A program made the translations under genes and the position numbers. A stretch of 64,000 bases of DNA from Plantago ovata (taxonomy: Eukaryota; Streptophyta; Magnoliopsida; Lamiales; Plantaginaceae). The stretch is taken from the NCBI GenBank assembly GCA_028274465.1, contig CM051456.1, positions 111,591,397 to 111,655,396 of the forward strand. The letters run 5' to 3'. This document shows positions 1 through 12,800 of the stretch, in pieces (within the stretch, counting starts at the first letter, position 1; the number at the start of each line of letters is the position of its first letter). The notes under the pieces were generated by a model, which saw nothing but the letters and a program-made list of their open reading frames with translations, was not told where the DNA came from and ran no database searches.

Positions 1-742
1 TAGTTGACCTCATAAATATTTCCTCAAGCCCTCACCCTGTTTATGACTTATAAGTATTGTCCGTATTTAACCTAGAATCTCACGAGAGTATATGCTAGTT
101 GCTAGTATTGCAAAGGACAGAGATCTCATAATATGCCAATCTGTTGTATATGTGCAATTCACATTACATCAGGCGGCGAAGTTTAATCAAGTTGAAGCGG
201 CGAAGTTTAATCAAGTTGAGTTTAAGTTTATAAGGCATAAAACAAAGTGATAGTACTTTTACCTCTAAGCCCCAAAACCCAACGAATAAACATGCATTGA
301 TACCTGATTGCTGATACCAGACAACTGCTTTGACAGATTTCGCAAGTTGAAAATACATTATGTATATCGTGAGGTAAATTTGGTGTCCAGTCTTTTGACA
401 AAACGAGAAAGTTGCATGCCAGCACAACAATCCTCGGATTTTCCTATAGTTCGGTTGTATAGCTTCGTATTTCCACTTGCATATTTGGAATACCTATCTT
501 GATTGATTAGATAATGCAGTAGTCTAGCTAAAGATATAATCTTTTTAGGAAATTTTATAGATGCAGCCTCAACATCATGAGTGAGCAGAAGTACAAACGG
601 AAGTAACCGAACACACACATGCACATATATATTTAGCTCAACCACACATCAACAACTAAGCTGGAAAGCTCAATGCATTTGTGTTTTTTGTGGCAGTAAG
701 GTGACCGGTGGTAAAGTGCAACCGTACATTCGGAGTTAGAAG
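1..742. other. intergenic, no gene seen
   Basis: AT-rich sequence with only short, unrelated open frames (under 100 codons, overlapping on both strands, no recognisable domain). No repeat structure stands out. Confidence 0.6.
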
Positions 743-900
743 GGTTACCGAGTGGTAAGGGTGCTGAAGTAGCAAAGAGAGGTTGGGGTTCGAACCCCGA
801 CGAAGTCATAAGGTGGTTTAAGATATTTGGAGTTATAATTATAAGTTAGTTAAGGAGTGGTGTAGGAGTAGGAGTACAGTAGGTTAGATTGACCGTTTCA
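743..900 (+). repeat. tRNA-derived SINE-like remnant
   Basis: An A-box-like stretch (ggttaccgagtggtaagg, 743-760) is followed about 30 bases later by a near-consensus pol III B box (ggttcgaacccc, 787-798). This is the spacing expected of the tRNA-derived head of a plant SINE. No full cloverleaf folds and I could not find a flanking target duplication, so the boundaries are approximate. Confidence 0.35.
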
Positions 901-3099
901 AAAAGAAAACATTCAAACTTACGTATCCCTCCGGTCTCTCTAGTCTTCCTCTAAAGACATGGTGGAAGCCAGAAGGGAGGTTAGTGTGGTGTTGACCATG
1001 GTGTTGAGATTTCGGTGTCTAGTCAGCGCCAGTAGTTATCTCAATTCTAACATGCTCTTAATTAAGCATTCTTGTGGTTGGAATATGTTTCTGGAATCTT
1101 CTAGATGGATTTGCTACATGCAATATGGGTTTGTTATCCATGCACCTAAATCCTTTTGGTTGTGTGTGAACACATGAGGTATCACTTCTAAGGCATGATA
1201 GTTGAAGTTTTATGAGTGGTTACTTGGGAATTATTATGGTATAAGACATTATAAATAATCCTTCTTTGCTTGTGTAATTCCATGATAAGGGTGTACACAC
1301 GGTTTTAGTTTTAGTGTGAGAGAGCTTGCCAATAGACACATATTGCTTAGAAAATAAGTTAGGGTTAGGTAAGAGAAATACACTAAACGGATACACATCA
1401 ACAACGCTAAAAGGAATACGCTTCACACGCATATATATGACGCTAATCCTAATAATATAGATAGATAGGGAAGATGGGGTGTAATTGCAAGCGCACCTAT
1501 CCAACCCCCAACAATTAAAAAGAAAATTTCACTAATATGATATTTACATGTTTCGATTCAAATTGATTTTTTTTTTACCCGGGGTATGCGTTGTGGGGTA
1601 CCATATATCCACCCACCGTCCCTAAAAGATAATAATAATAATAAATAATAAATCACTAACATGATAACCGTGTTGTCTAAAAAAAGGCAAGTATTATAAT
1701 TTTGCTCCAAAGTAATGGGCGACAATAATTACTACTACAATTTTATTGCTCATTAATAGTCAAAATAGCAACCCTAGCTCACTTCAAACTGCCGCCTCTA
1801 CAATTTCTCCTCTCCTGTCCCGATCTGGTGTTAACCAACACCAGATCGGAGCAAATCTGTTTCTCTTTCTTTTCTTTCATTAGGTTTTTTCTTTTATTGT
1901 TTTAGATCCTTTTTTCCTTTCAGTTTCTTTTTAATCCTTACAACCTCGTTTCTTCTCCTCCATCCCATCACCACCGTCTTCCGGTGAAATTTAAAGTCCC
2001 TTATCGGAGTAGTTGTAGCACTGTACCAAAGGGTCCTCCTTTTGCAGCAAGGCTGATTTTTTTGCTCCGCTGACGCGCCCCTCCTCACGTCAGATCTAAG
2101 CCCAACTCCGATTGTTACCCGTTCGTGAAGTCGAGGAGGTGTAGGTTGGCAGTGGTACCTAGAAGGATGTGAGGGTAAAATCGTCCAGGTTATGGTAAGA
2201 TTTAGGAGACTCACTTCGATGTTTCAATCAAAGGTGAATGGTTTTACTGCCATAGTTGAGTTTTTTGAGCTGGTTAGGAAGTTTCAGTTCGGTAGAGAGG
2301 TTCTATTTGTGGTGACGGTCTATGAGTCATGTGCTTGGTCTGGTGTTTTGCTTGTTGGGAGTTGGCTGCTATGTTTATTGTTTGGGTGTTAGATGTGCTC
2401 TCGAGTGGTAATGGTTGTGGTTGGGGTTTTGTGTTTCTCTATTTGGTTGTTTGGTTCTTTTAGGTTTGGTGCTCTTTGGTTTCATTGTTCTTTGGTTTTA
2501 GTTCGTTGGAGAGCAATACTCAAAGTGTTAACGGTGGTTGTGAAGATGTTGGTTCAACTGATGACTGAAAGTGGATTTGGGCTATTGGAGTAATTGCAAA
2601 ACTGACCCAGAAAGTTAAAACTTCCAACGGAACCGGAGTGAATCAAACGGAGCAGTTTGAAATGCAGTACAACATCATTGAAACGAAGAAGATGAACAGT
2701 GAAGAACGAACTGGAATACGGAAGAACTTGAACCGGAATGATGATGCTCGGTATTTGATGAAGATTGTGTTGTTGGCCGACCGGTGATTGGAGATGGCAG
2801 GAGCACGGCAAAGATGGAGAAGCTGAGAAAAACAGAGTAGCTTCCTGCTCCACCTTAATTTGGCGGAGCTGGCCAGCTCCGACTAATTACCAGCTCCGCC
2901 ATAATTGGTCGGAGCGATTTGGCGGTGCTCCGCCTAGAATCTCTGTCCAAAAAAAAAAAGTTTTTCTTTAAGTCCTTGCCACCTCAATACACACCATGAT
3001 CCATATCAGCATACATATGGCGTATTAGTATGTAATACGGTCTCGGGACCAAAAGTGCATTAAGAAAATTGAGTTGGGATAAAAAAACGCGAGGGGTGG
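901..3099. other. intergenic, inverted repeats, no convincing gene
   Basis: No family-level coding signal in any frame. Two inverted repeats are visible. One is a perfect 13-bp-arm hairpin at 1820-1849 with a 4-nt loop. The other is an 11-bp inverted pair (ggcggagctgg at 2862-2872 and its complement at 2890-2900), followed by further ggagc/gctcc repeats to about 2935. They look like transposon debris. Confidence 0.5.
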
Positions 3100-3130
3100 T
3101 AACTTAAGGGACCAAAAATGCAATTTTCCC
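3100..3130. repeat. MULE-type terminal repeat remnant
   Basis: Ends in ttaagggaccaaaaatgcaa followed by ttttccc. This closely matches the right terminal inverted repeat of the complete MULE at 39871-41157. No partner end is visible upstream in the window, so this is a solitary or truncated end of the same family. Confidence 0.45.
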
Positions 3131-3335
3131 TGATATTGTGTAGAAGTATTTTACAATTCTGAACATCATATCATAGATTCATAGTATATTTATCATCTAG
3201 TGTACTCATTGTTATTAAAGTAATATAATAAGCCGATTGATTCACCCAATTGATTGACCTACCAATCAATTTTAATCCATTAATTTTGCTTATTCAATTT
3301 CAATATGGTGTGTACATGTGTCATTATTTAATTAA

Positions 3336-3453
3336 AAGGTGTAGGGTTCGAATCCTGTTGGCGTGATTTTTCTCCATTATTTGTATTATTATTTTTATTG
3401 AAGGTGTTTGGTTCGAATATCATTATTTTAGTTGAAGGTGATGGGTTCGAATC
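3336..3453 (+). repeat. three B-box-like repeats
   Basis: Three related copies of aaggtg followed by ggttcgaat start near 3336, 3401 and 3435, with AT-rich spacers of unequal length. Each resembles the pol III B box of tRNA-derived SINEs. No A box or cloverleaf accompanies them, so they are probably internally duplicated SINE debris. Confidence 0.35.
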
Positions 3454-3589
3454 TTATTGACGTAATTTTTTTTCTTTTTTATTTATTCTCTTCTTAAATC
3501 TTTATTTTTTAATATAAAGTTGTATGGTTGTACTATACTTAATTTAAGAATAACCATGATATGTTCTTATGAAGAAAAAAAAAGACATA

Positions 3590-3850
3590 CTTCCTCCGTC
3601 CAATAATAAATGTAACACTTGATTTTGTTGACTTTTTCGATGGTCATTTTGACCTTAAATTATTCTTAAATCATACGATAAAAATAATTAAAAATATCAT
3701 ATCATAAAACTAGAATGTTTATATTTTCATAATATAATTTTTTAATTATTTTACTTGAATGATTTACAATTAATTTGAGGTCAAACTAATCATCGAAAAA
3801 GTCAATTATAAAACCAAATGTTACACTTATTATATATTGGACGGAGGAAG
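3590..3850. mobile_element. Stowaway-type MITE (Tc1/mariner)
   Basis: A 261-bp element begins cttcctccgtcc and ends with the complement ggacggaggaag. The inverted similarity continues inward (…aatgtaacac… / …tgttacactt…). It is flanked on both sides by the dinucleotide TA (3588-3589 and 3851-3852), the expected target duplication. It is non-coding. Confidence 0.8.
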
Positions 3851-3852
3851 TA

Positions 3853-4441
3853 TTTTATTTACCAAATGTCAATTTAGCTCTGATGATAGAGAACCTGAGG
3901 ATACTAGCTAGGCCATTTGGAATTTGAATATCGTCCATGCATATTGCGGCATCAACATAACAAAAGGCATCGATGAAATAAAATGGCAAGAGATAATGAC
4001 GCACATGACAATATATATTCAACTGGTGAAGAACAACAATTAACATGCGAAAGATGCATTGCAGATTTCGAATTCGAATGTTTCCAAAGCCTATAGATGT
4101 ATCTGATGGTTCTTAACTCATCGGAAGAATACTTCTCGTATGTCTAATATAGTTCAGTTAAAAACTATTAATTGCATAACTATAAAAACTATATACATGT
4201 ATAGGACACCATTAGTGTTAAGTTTAATTACTCAATTAGTTATTTTTTGGTTACGTTTGAAGTCATTATGTGAAGATTATTTACTCCATTCATTTCAATA
4301 CAATACATTATTTAATAAAACAATAATGTTCTACAAGATTAGGCGTGTGATGCGGTTTCTAGTATATATATATACTCATGCATGATGCATCATACATACT
4401 TATCTTAAACATCAAAACAAAAGTAGTATAAAATTTCAATC
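3853..4441. other. intergenic, possible promoter for the next ORF
   Basis: No gene seen. An alternating TATATATATATA stretch (4363-4374) lies about 70 bases upstream of the ATG at 4442 and could serve as its TATA box. A palindromic catgcatgatgcatcat stretch follows it. Confidence 0.4.
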
Positions 4442-4762
4442 ATGTGGAAATTTTTTGACATAGTGCTTTTATGTTCAATATTGTTGTTTAAACAAGGTTT
4501 CAGTCCTGTACCTCCTGCGGGTAATGGATATGGTGAAACTGTATCTGATTTTATAAAATCAATTTTCATTCCAGTCATATCATCCCTTATTGCCGCCGCC
4601 GTGGTATTTGTCTTCAAGTATTGTTATCGCAAGCACTACTGTGCTTTTCCTCCTCCGCCACCCACAGAATGCTGTAGGAGTAGTATGATGGTGTTGCTCA
4701 TGGTGAAGCTAGCTAGGTTGCCTAAGTTCTGGTGTTTTATTTCATTCATCTCTATCAATTAA
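4442..4762 (+). CDS. small secreted/membrane protein, hypothetical
   Basis: This is a single open frame of 106 codons that I do not recognise. The N terminus (about residues 1-21) is hydrophobic after a lysine at position 3 and looks like a signal peptide. A Pro/Gly-rich stretch follows, then a second hydrophobic segment (about residues 42-59) ending in a positively charged cluster (KYCYRKHY), then a run of five prolines and a CC pair. The layout suggests a small single-pass membrane or secreted peptide. A TATA-like sequence about 70 bp upstream and an A-rich leader just before the ATG support transcription. No homologous family is evident and the frame could be fortuitous, so confidence is low. 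Confidence 0.35.
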   Translation: MWKFFDIVLLCSILLFKQGFSPVPPAGNGYGETVSDFIKSIFIPVISSLIAAAVVFVFKYCYRKHYCAFPPPPPTECCRSSMMVLLMVKLARLPKFWCFISFISIN

Positions 4763-5254
4763 ACTTATTGATGTGTCGTTAATTTTGAGCTGTTAACACT
4801 TATTTTTGCTTGTTCCATCGAATAAAAATTAAGCCTGTATCTCCAGGAATAGGGTGTGACAATTAAGGTGTTCAAATCACAGAAATGTGCAATGGACAAC
4901 CGAAATGGTGCACGTACCTCTTTCTATCTGCTAGACTGCTAGTTCTATTTAATTTCAAGCAACATGCAAGCAAGAAATCAGATAAACTGAAATGAAATTA
5001 AATGAGAGGATGGAAACACGATGGAAATCGTTTAAAGGCACAATTTTAATCATCTTCTTTTACCTGGCATATAATAATTGAAGTTTTTAAATTAAGAAAT
5101 ACTACTACTCCGTACTAATTTATGAAAAACTTCAGTGATACCAAATACAAATAAAATTGGAGTTTATTGATTTTCATTTTTTCTGAATAAAGTGTTTCTT
5201 ACACCAACTTTAGCTGATCAAAAAGGTGAATTTCTTTGTCAAATATTTACAAAC
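4763..5254. other. intergenic
   Basis: AT-rich, no coding signal. The side toward 5255 is where the last exon of the dihydrolipoyl dehydrogenase relic should lie, but I do not see it. Confidence 0.5.
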
Positions 5255-5722
5255 CTGAAGGCGAGTCCCCGATGCTAACACATTAGATGCTTCGTGTATC
5301 AGGTCTGCAGCGTGCAATCCAAAAATGTTTGCTCCAAGAATCTCGCCACTGTCAAGTCTATATATCAACTGCAAGTAACAATAGCCAAAAGTGTTTTGAG
5401 AGTCTCCAACTACTTGAAGGTATTTCCTTTTGAAGTTTTCATAGACATGGAATAGCAAAGCACACTTGAGATAAGCAAAAATTGACAGATAACAGCTTCC
5501 TTGAGAAGAGAAATAAAAGATAAAAAAATTTCCTATTCTATAATGATTTTCCTATTATGTATGTGAAGTGAAGTAGTGAACCAAAATGATAACAAGAGAT
5601 CAAACCTTAGCAAGTCCTCCTTCCTTTTCAGCCAGTGCTTTGGTGTTGGCCTTAAAACTTGTTTTGGCAATGCTTATCTCACATCCCTCTTTATCAGCTT
5701 TCTTCTTTGCTTGCGGCATGTG
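5255..5722 (-). pseudogene. plastid-type dihydrolipoyl dehydrogenase, two-exon fragment
   Basis: Two exons of the C-terminal dimerisation domain of a dihydrolipoyl dehydrogenase (E3 of the plastid pyruvate dehydrogenase complex) are present. Exon 5722-5606 encodes 39 residues containing [16 protein letters not shown]. Exon 5368-5255 encodes 38 residues containing [20 protein letters not shown]. Both are in frame with each other and keep AG and GT splice borders. The FAD- and NAD-binding domains (roughly the first 400 residues) and the final exon, which carries the HAHPT catalytic histidine region, are missing. This is therefore a gene fragment rather than a functional gene. The assignment rests on the E3-specific [13 protein letters not shown]-type stretch. 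Whether the piece is transcribed cannot be told. Confidence 0.75.
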
Positions 5723-5835
5723 CTAAAGAGGAATGGGATTATTAACTACCTCTAAGCCTGATAACAAAGGTGTGTGCAAGAAGAGAAAAATGTTCTCATT
5801 TAATTTGTAAATTAAATGAAGCATGCTCCAAGTAC

Positions 5836-6230
5836 TGCCCTCTTTCAAGATTTTGTAACTTGGATATAGACTCGGGAATCAGAAGTGGTCCGAATTTGAC
5901 ATGATCAACAGAATGGAGGTACTTCAAATTAGTCAGTCTGCATAAAGTCCCAAGAGTAGAATCCTCTGTTATACTCTCTCTGTCCAGCAGCCTGAGTAAC
6001 TTGAAGTTTACAATATGTCAATAAGTGGCAGGGAATATTTGCTAGAAAAAGTGCGGACTGATACATCATAACTATCATACATGAAAGGTAGGTGATCAGA
6101 TCATATGAAGTGAAACTTACTCTGCGATGGTCTTTTATGATTTCGCGGAAAGTAACTTTACTCATCTCATTGTCTGCGGAGGGATGAAGAAACTTCACTT
6201 TCTGAGCTTCTCTCATGCACAAGGAAATCT
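5836..6230 (-). pseudogene. NLR (LRR-region) remnant
   Basis: On the minus strand a short stretch near 5930-5836 reads LKYLHSVDHVKFGP followed by LLIPESISKLQNLE, a pattern typical of the first leucine-rich repeats of plant NB-LRR proteins. Upstream, 6228-6119 encodes a charged, open segment containing an HRRVSF-like motif. That segment could be the region just before the LRR, but is much less certain. No NB-ARC motifs are found nearby and the pieces are not joined by one open frame. This is probably a decayed resistance-gene relic. Confidence 0.35.
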
Positions 6231-6934
6231 AGTTAGGCCAACCTGAAATTTTGATGATCACAACCATAAACCATTTATGTTGTGAACTAGAACTAGTGCT
6301 TATCTGATGAAGCAAAAATAATACTCCACATTACGGCTGTTAACTTGATCACAATTCAGAACAATGCTCGTTTTTGGAAAAGCAGACTGCAGCCGTCCCC
6401 ATGATCACCCGAAGTTGTCCATCGCCTCATCAAATGTAACCACATTTTAACACATCACTTCTTTCTGGCATTTCATCAAGTAAGGTGTGTGTTTGAGATG
6501 AAGCTCCCTTGATTAAGTAGTTTCCTAGCTAACAGTGAATGCTTGATGCACGGTAGAGCAGAAAACACGCTCTTCAACGTGAAGAGAGGCATCGTTGCAC
6601 AAGGCGGCCATGCTAACCTGCAATATATCTGGCTGGAAATAGCTTTTCTCATTCCCACGATATTTCGCGTTACTACTTTAAACTGAGGGGTTATATGAGG
6701 CTATGTCAGAATGCTTACGTCCTGACTCCTGACCTATAATGAACCATCTTGTAGTTACTGCACAAAAGATATGAAGCATAGCGTAAAAGTGTTACCGACT
6801 TTACTTTCTGTACAGTCACACAGAGTCTCAACCTGAGACTAAAACTGATGCATCTTCTTTCTCACCTCACCTCAATCCAACTAAAACCTCCACTTCGCTG
6901 TACGCCTTTCGGGCTCATCAACTACCTAGTATGC
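6231..6934. other. intergenic
   Basis: No recognisable gene. Only short frames without family signal occur. Confidence 0.5.
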
Positions 6935-8640
6935 AACACATCACCCCATCTTCCGCTGGGAGCGTAAGCATTCGACATCAGAACATACCCTCCAGCCTAG
7001 CTCCCCATATTTCGATAGCTTCTCAGCTGCCCACTTGGCTAATCCTTCGTCACCATATTTCTTACAACCATTAAGTAAAGCGGCCCATGCGCTGGCCTCA
7101 GGCACGCATGGCATAGTGGTAATAAACTTCTCAGCCTCATGCAAGCGTCCTGCTCGGGATAACATGTGTATGTAGTGTCTCTGGTTCAGTTTAATACCAA
7201 AAACCGTCTCCACTGAATTGAAGTAAATCAACGCTTTATCTACTAAACCACAATGGGAACAAGCAAATAAAACCGACATAGAATGAGCTCGTCGGAACCC
7301 TTTCTACGAAGAACTTCTTGGAACAACAAGAGTTCCTTAGCTAGTCCATTTTCAGCTAGCCCTTGGATCATAGCAGTCCAAGCTACCTCATTTTTTAAAT
7401 TCATCTGGTTAAAGATCCTTCTAGAATCTTCTACTCTTCTGGATTTTGCATACATATCTAAGATGAGTGCAGTGCTAACAAATATGTCCTGTTGAAAGCC
7501 GAGCATTACAACTTTCGAGTTTGCATATTTACCTTTTCATAATGATGCTAAATTCGCACAAGCTCTCAGGATGCTTGATATGTGCACGTATTTGGCTGTT
7601 CACCGGACAAAATCATGGAAATGAAGATCTTTATTGCATCATTGTGTTTCTCAAACACCACGTAACCAGAAATCAAAGAGTTCCAAGAGATATTGTTCTT
7701 CCCAGGCATTTTGTCAAACAGATCCAATCCTTAGCTTCTGCAAGCTGTCCAATCAAACTATACCCGGATATCTTCCAATTCCAACAGACAACATTCTTCT
7801 CCGAAATTGAGTCGAATACCAAGCGCCCATCTTTAGTATCACTGCACGTGCAATATAAGTCAATGAGTGAACTCCCTACAAAGACATTCTTATCCAAACC
7901 TATCTTCGTAACTTGACCGTGCATACTACTTCTTCCAACAGACAGAGCCCCTATGCATGCCAATGCAGTAATCACACTAGAATAACATGACACATTCGGT
8001 TTATATCTTTCCTGAACCATCTTATGAAACAAACTTATTGCCTCATCTTCCTTTCCACGTTGACTCAATCTCGCAATCATTAAACTCCAAGAGACTTCAT
8101 TTCTGTCTGGCATCAGATCAAAAATCCGACAAGCTTCAATCAAATTATCCGTCTCAAGACTCTCAACATACATGTCAAGTATTTCCGTCCAAGAAACAAC
8201 ATCCCTTTCAAAAACCATCCTTGCCAACTCAAATTCACACAATATAACAAAAGACGTAATCAAAGAATTCGAAACCGACACATTGTACCCTAAACCAGTC
8301 TTAACAATGAACTTCAAAACACTAGCTCCCAGTCGAAAATCACACAACACTCCACAACCCCTCATGACAGAACTAAAAGTAACGTCATTCGGCAAAATTC
8401 CAGGTCCAAGCATTTTCCTAAACAGCCTCATAGCTTTAGAACATAGCTTATTTTGCACAAGCCCACAAACGGTAGCAGCCCAAACATTAGACAACGGGTT
8501 TTCGTCAAAGTAATCAAAGTAGTCCATGACACCTCGTTTCCCTCGGGCATTCATCAAACAGCTTATGTGCTTCTCTTATATTACCCCACTCTAGATACGC
8601 TTTGATCAAACACTTATCAACAACACAATACAACTAAACC
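6935..8640 (-). pseudogene. pentatricopeptide-repeat protein, frameshifted
   Basis: PPR proteins bind organellar RNA; plant P/L/S-type members act in editing, splicing or stability in mitochondria or plastids. Three overlapping minus-strand frames together read as one PLS-type PPR protein: 8557-7673 (294 codons), about 7506-7243, and 7279-6941. Recognisable repeat phrases include PDRNEVSWSLMIARL, KNEVAWTAMIQGL and RAGRLHEAEKFI. The E-domain-like end (CVPEASAWAALLNGC) is near 7100. At least two frameshifts separate the blocks, and an in-frame start with a targeting peptide is not visible. A likely repeat fragment (EAHKLFDE) lies in another frame near 8565. I call it a pseudogene. PPR genes are usually intronless, so splicing is unlikely to repair the frame. 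Confidence 0.75.
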
Positions 8641-9844
8641 CATCAATATCTCCTTTAATATGTTGTCAATTTCGACTGGATTTTTGGAGTTTACATAAGG
8701 AGTAATTTAACGGAAATGTATCTCTCAGACGATAACCCTGATAAACTCACTAATTACACATTATACGTATTTAAACAAGTATTAAAAATCTATTTTCTTA
8801 AAGTAATGAATGACTGTTTGCAAATGTTTAATTAAATTGATTATAAGTTTTTTTATTTTATAATAGGTAATTTTTTAATATTTGTTTTCCCTATTTATGC
8901 GTTTGCTTGTCTATAATTAAAGAAACAGACCGCTTAACTGATGTAAGCTAAAAATGTCTATGGAGATGATTTTGGAGCTTTAACCTTTAAGCAACTAAAA
9001 GAATATGAAAGTGATAAAATGCTAAATAAAGTAAATTGTTAATGTTTAAATGATTATTTTTTTATTTTAACCAAACACTAAAATATTGTTTAACTTTAAA
9101 TTTTAGTATTTATACCAAACAATCCATGCTTTTGATGTAGTCAGATAACATATTTCTCAGAAAGCTAGTCAACTATCTGACACTTATACGTTCGAAGCGT
9201 GGAAGACTTTTGTAGTAAGTGAGCAGTTAGTAATATGTGTACATTATAATATACAAAAAGTAAATTGCAAAAAGTAAATGACATAACATTTTATAGTGGT
9301 CTCTAGAGTTGGTGTAATCCTTCAACTAGGAAGCACGCACACGTTCCTATGGCTATGAAGCTATTGTTAGAGGATTTTAGATGTTTATCTTTTACTCTTC
9401 CTCGTCTCACGTGCGATTGAATCAATGATCAATATTTTCACTATTCATGTCATTTCGCTCTACCATTATTGCATTATCACCATCTGAATCTAGACTATCA
9501 TAATCACATTTACACATTGTTGAAAAATAAATCCATAAAAACAAAGTGTAAAATTAGCCTAAATATTGTTCGACTGCAATTAATACATATATATCATGTA
9601 AAGATCGAACTAATTAAATAAATAGTTTATATTTTACATACATAATGTTCAAGAAGCATGGATGAAAATGTGCATTGTAATTTGAAAATATATAGGAACT
9701 TATTTAGTAGTAAGCTAATAGTAGTATAAATTAAATTATGATAGTTTAGCTAATGATTCACACAACCTGCCTAGAGTATCAGGACATATACTTCATTCTC
9801 CATTCATTGCTCCAATATCAAGTCACACTTCTTGAAGAATAAGC
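8641..9844. other. intergenic
   Basis: Very AT-rich (long T/A runs) with no open frame of note. It holds the 3' flank of the downstream reductase gene (minus strand). Confidence 0.6.
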
Positions 9845-12800
9845 TCATGCATTCTGGGAAGGGATTGGAAGGTGGCCTTTTTCCTGAAGGCTTTTCACAG
9901 TGTCATACAGGCATTGCTTCACTGGAGTGAACTCTAAGCCCAAATCCTTAAGCTTCTGGTTTGAGAACTTATATGGCTTTTTTCTTGGGTTCATCTCATC
10001 TGAGCACCTGCATTCAGACACCAAACTAAACTAGTTAGACGCGGCATTAGTTCCAACATAGAACTGTTTGTTGCGTCCCAAACAGCCTGTGTGACACATA
10101 CTACCCCTTAGGTTGTTCGGCTTACGTCGTAGGAATAGGATATTCGGGAAAGAACTTGGCGAGGATTTCTACAACTTCCCCACGGTGTAGCATGCTTTCG
10201 ACACAGAGATACCGCCCAGAGGCAGCAGGGGACTCAAACAAGAGCAAGTGTGCTAAGGCCACATCCTTGACATGAACATAACCTTGAGTAGCATTGGCAT
10301 AAGTCTTTGCAGATCCAGTCAAGTACTTCAAAATGTGAAGGACACTTGCGTTCACGGTGGGCTGGAGCAATGGGCCAAGCACCAAAACCGGGTTGATTAC
10401 AACAAGGTCGAGGCCCAACTCCTTGGCTCTGTCCCATGCTGCTTGCTCTGCCATAGCTTTCCCATAGCAATACCAGTTCTGCAAATTAAAGAGGAAATAT
10501 CAGGCCTGTTCTACCATCCGGAGGTAACAATATTTCAATACAACTAATTCTTGCGCCTCAACCATCTTATAACTCCTTTAGGGCCCGAATTTTGCACCTT
10601 AAGCCTTGCTAAAAACCGTTTTCTTATTGAGTCACATTAAGGTCCTGGTTCTGTCAACAGTGCAAATTGTTCTTGTGTTTATTATATATGTAAATTGACC
10701 ATAACTTATCTAGTCACTCCTCGGGAATGTTATTGTCGATGTGTAATCTTGATATCGTTTATAGATGCTACGGATGTGATTAACCAAAAGTAATTAATCC
10801 TCTAATCAGTAGTTAACATCCAATCAATCTTTATTTTTTCATTGTATACCAAGCTTGAGCTCATTCGATCCAAGACGAGTCGTGGTCCATCTTATTTGGC
10901 GTTTCAAGCTCAAGAGATGAGATGATTGGCTTGTATAATGTCACTAATAATGTAGTAAAATTAATTTAGTGACTAACATGTGCTAGTTACTCCATATACG
11001 TTTTTCTCTTTTGTGATCAGTTCCATTCATTTTTTATTGAGTCCTTTTTTTACACCTTTTCTTACTATTTTATTAGGTGCGTTCCTCCACTTAAAAACAC
11101 AATACTAACACATTAATTAAAAACATGCCAAAAGTAAACGTAAACTATTCATTTAGACGGATAGAGTAAATGCGAACCTTGGTATTTTTGCAAAATTCAA
11201 GATCACTCCAGCAAGTCTCATCCACAACTTGATCAGGGCTCCTGTTAGGATCCATGTATACAGCCCCAATTGATGATGTTAGAACAACACGACGGACCTT
11301 AGCTTCTGCAGCTGCGTTGACGACATGCATAGCTCCATTGATTGCATGTTTCACTTGATCCTTTTTTTAAATACAGTGTACGTACACAAAATTATTATTA
11401 GTAATTATTAGTATTAGCTAATCATGCATGCATTAATTATGAAATCAATTATGAAACCCTTATTGCATGGCTCATCATCTCTTGCGAGTTGACGTTCATC
11501 CAAATATATAAATCGGTTTTAATTTCTTCAACATGGATTCTATAATTATTAAATAGAGAAATTATACAAATTCTCAAAATGATTTGCGGATAGTGGGTTC
11601 ATGAATCTTGACTTGTATGGACGGAAATACGGAATCATAAGGCATTGTAGGACGTCCGTCCCACTAAATTTAAAAAAGAATTATTTTATAAGTATGCCTG
11701 ATCAAATTTTTAAGGTTTGTGCCCCAAAATTTTCAAAATAATTATGCATATATTAGATCGACCCTAAACTTCGATTTCTGGTCCGCTCAATTGACTTATT
11801 TCCCAACTTGGCTTGTACTAGTAGTAAATTAATCTTAATTATTTCTAAATTGGTGACCTGTACACATGCATGTTCCTTTATAGAGTAATTTTGACTTGAC
11901 TTGAATATATACCAACTATACAAGGAGTCAGTATGAGGAGACTTTATGCTGCCACAAAAGTTATTATTATAAGTCCCTGATCTTTAAAACATTTGGAATT
12001 AATACTATAATCTAGAGACCAACCTTTTAATTAAGGTCAAAACAACCCCATCCTGTATAAATGACTATAGGAATATTTTGATTTGATGATTTATGTTGGT
12101 GGGTTAGGAGAAGCAGTTCGATTGATTATGTCTCTAGCTCGTCACAAACGTCAAAGGGGGTATGGTACTTCATGTGTTCACAAGTTTAGGACATATGGTA
12201 CCTCCCTTTTCAGCAAGTTTTAACTGCTCTAGCTAGCTAAGCACATATGAATATGGTTTACGCGAAAGATTAAGTATACCGATAAATATAAAATTTATTC
12301 TTAGTAAAAACATAAGTAACATAGCAATCTCCCATGATATGGTTTATTTAAAAGATAAAATAAACCGACAAACATAAAGGTTATTGTCAAAAATATAAGT
12401 TGTATGTACACTTTAACTTAAAAACATGTAGGTGTTTTTTATAAATAAAAAATATGTGACATGAACAAAATAGTAGGCATTTTATTTAATAATATCTATA
12501 TTTGAAACAAAAACATAACACACAATCTATTAAGTAATTAATTATTAATCTCCCAGTTCTGACTATGTACATTTCTATTTTATTTTACCTGATCCTCTGT
12601 TACAGGTACAGGCGAGGCAGTGTGGAAAACACCATCGCATCCGTTGATTGCTTTGCGCAGACTCTCGTAGTCGCTGAGATTGGCTTTGCACAGAATCAAT
12701 CTCTCAGAAGCTCCTTCAAGCTCTTTCAGATGAGAATTCTTTGGATCATCTACAGGCAGCAATAATTAATTCTAATTATGTACGTACATCTTGTTACATA

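Noticed and set aside
358-645. Overlapping open frames at the left edge on both strands
   Set aside because: Short, mutually overlapping, no domain, no promoter or splice logic; expected by chance.
1894-2971. Several 60-106-codon frames in 1.9-3.0 kb
   Set aside because: Low-complexity T/G-rich composition and inverted repeats suggest transposon debris; no family recognised.
7521-8513. Plus-strand frames opposite the PPR pseudogene
   Set aside because: They are antisense shadows of the PPR coding sequence.
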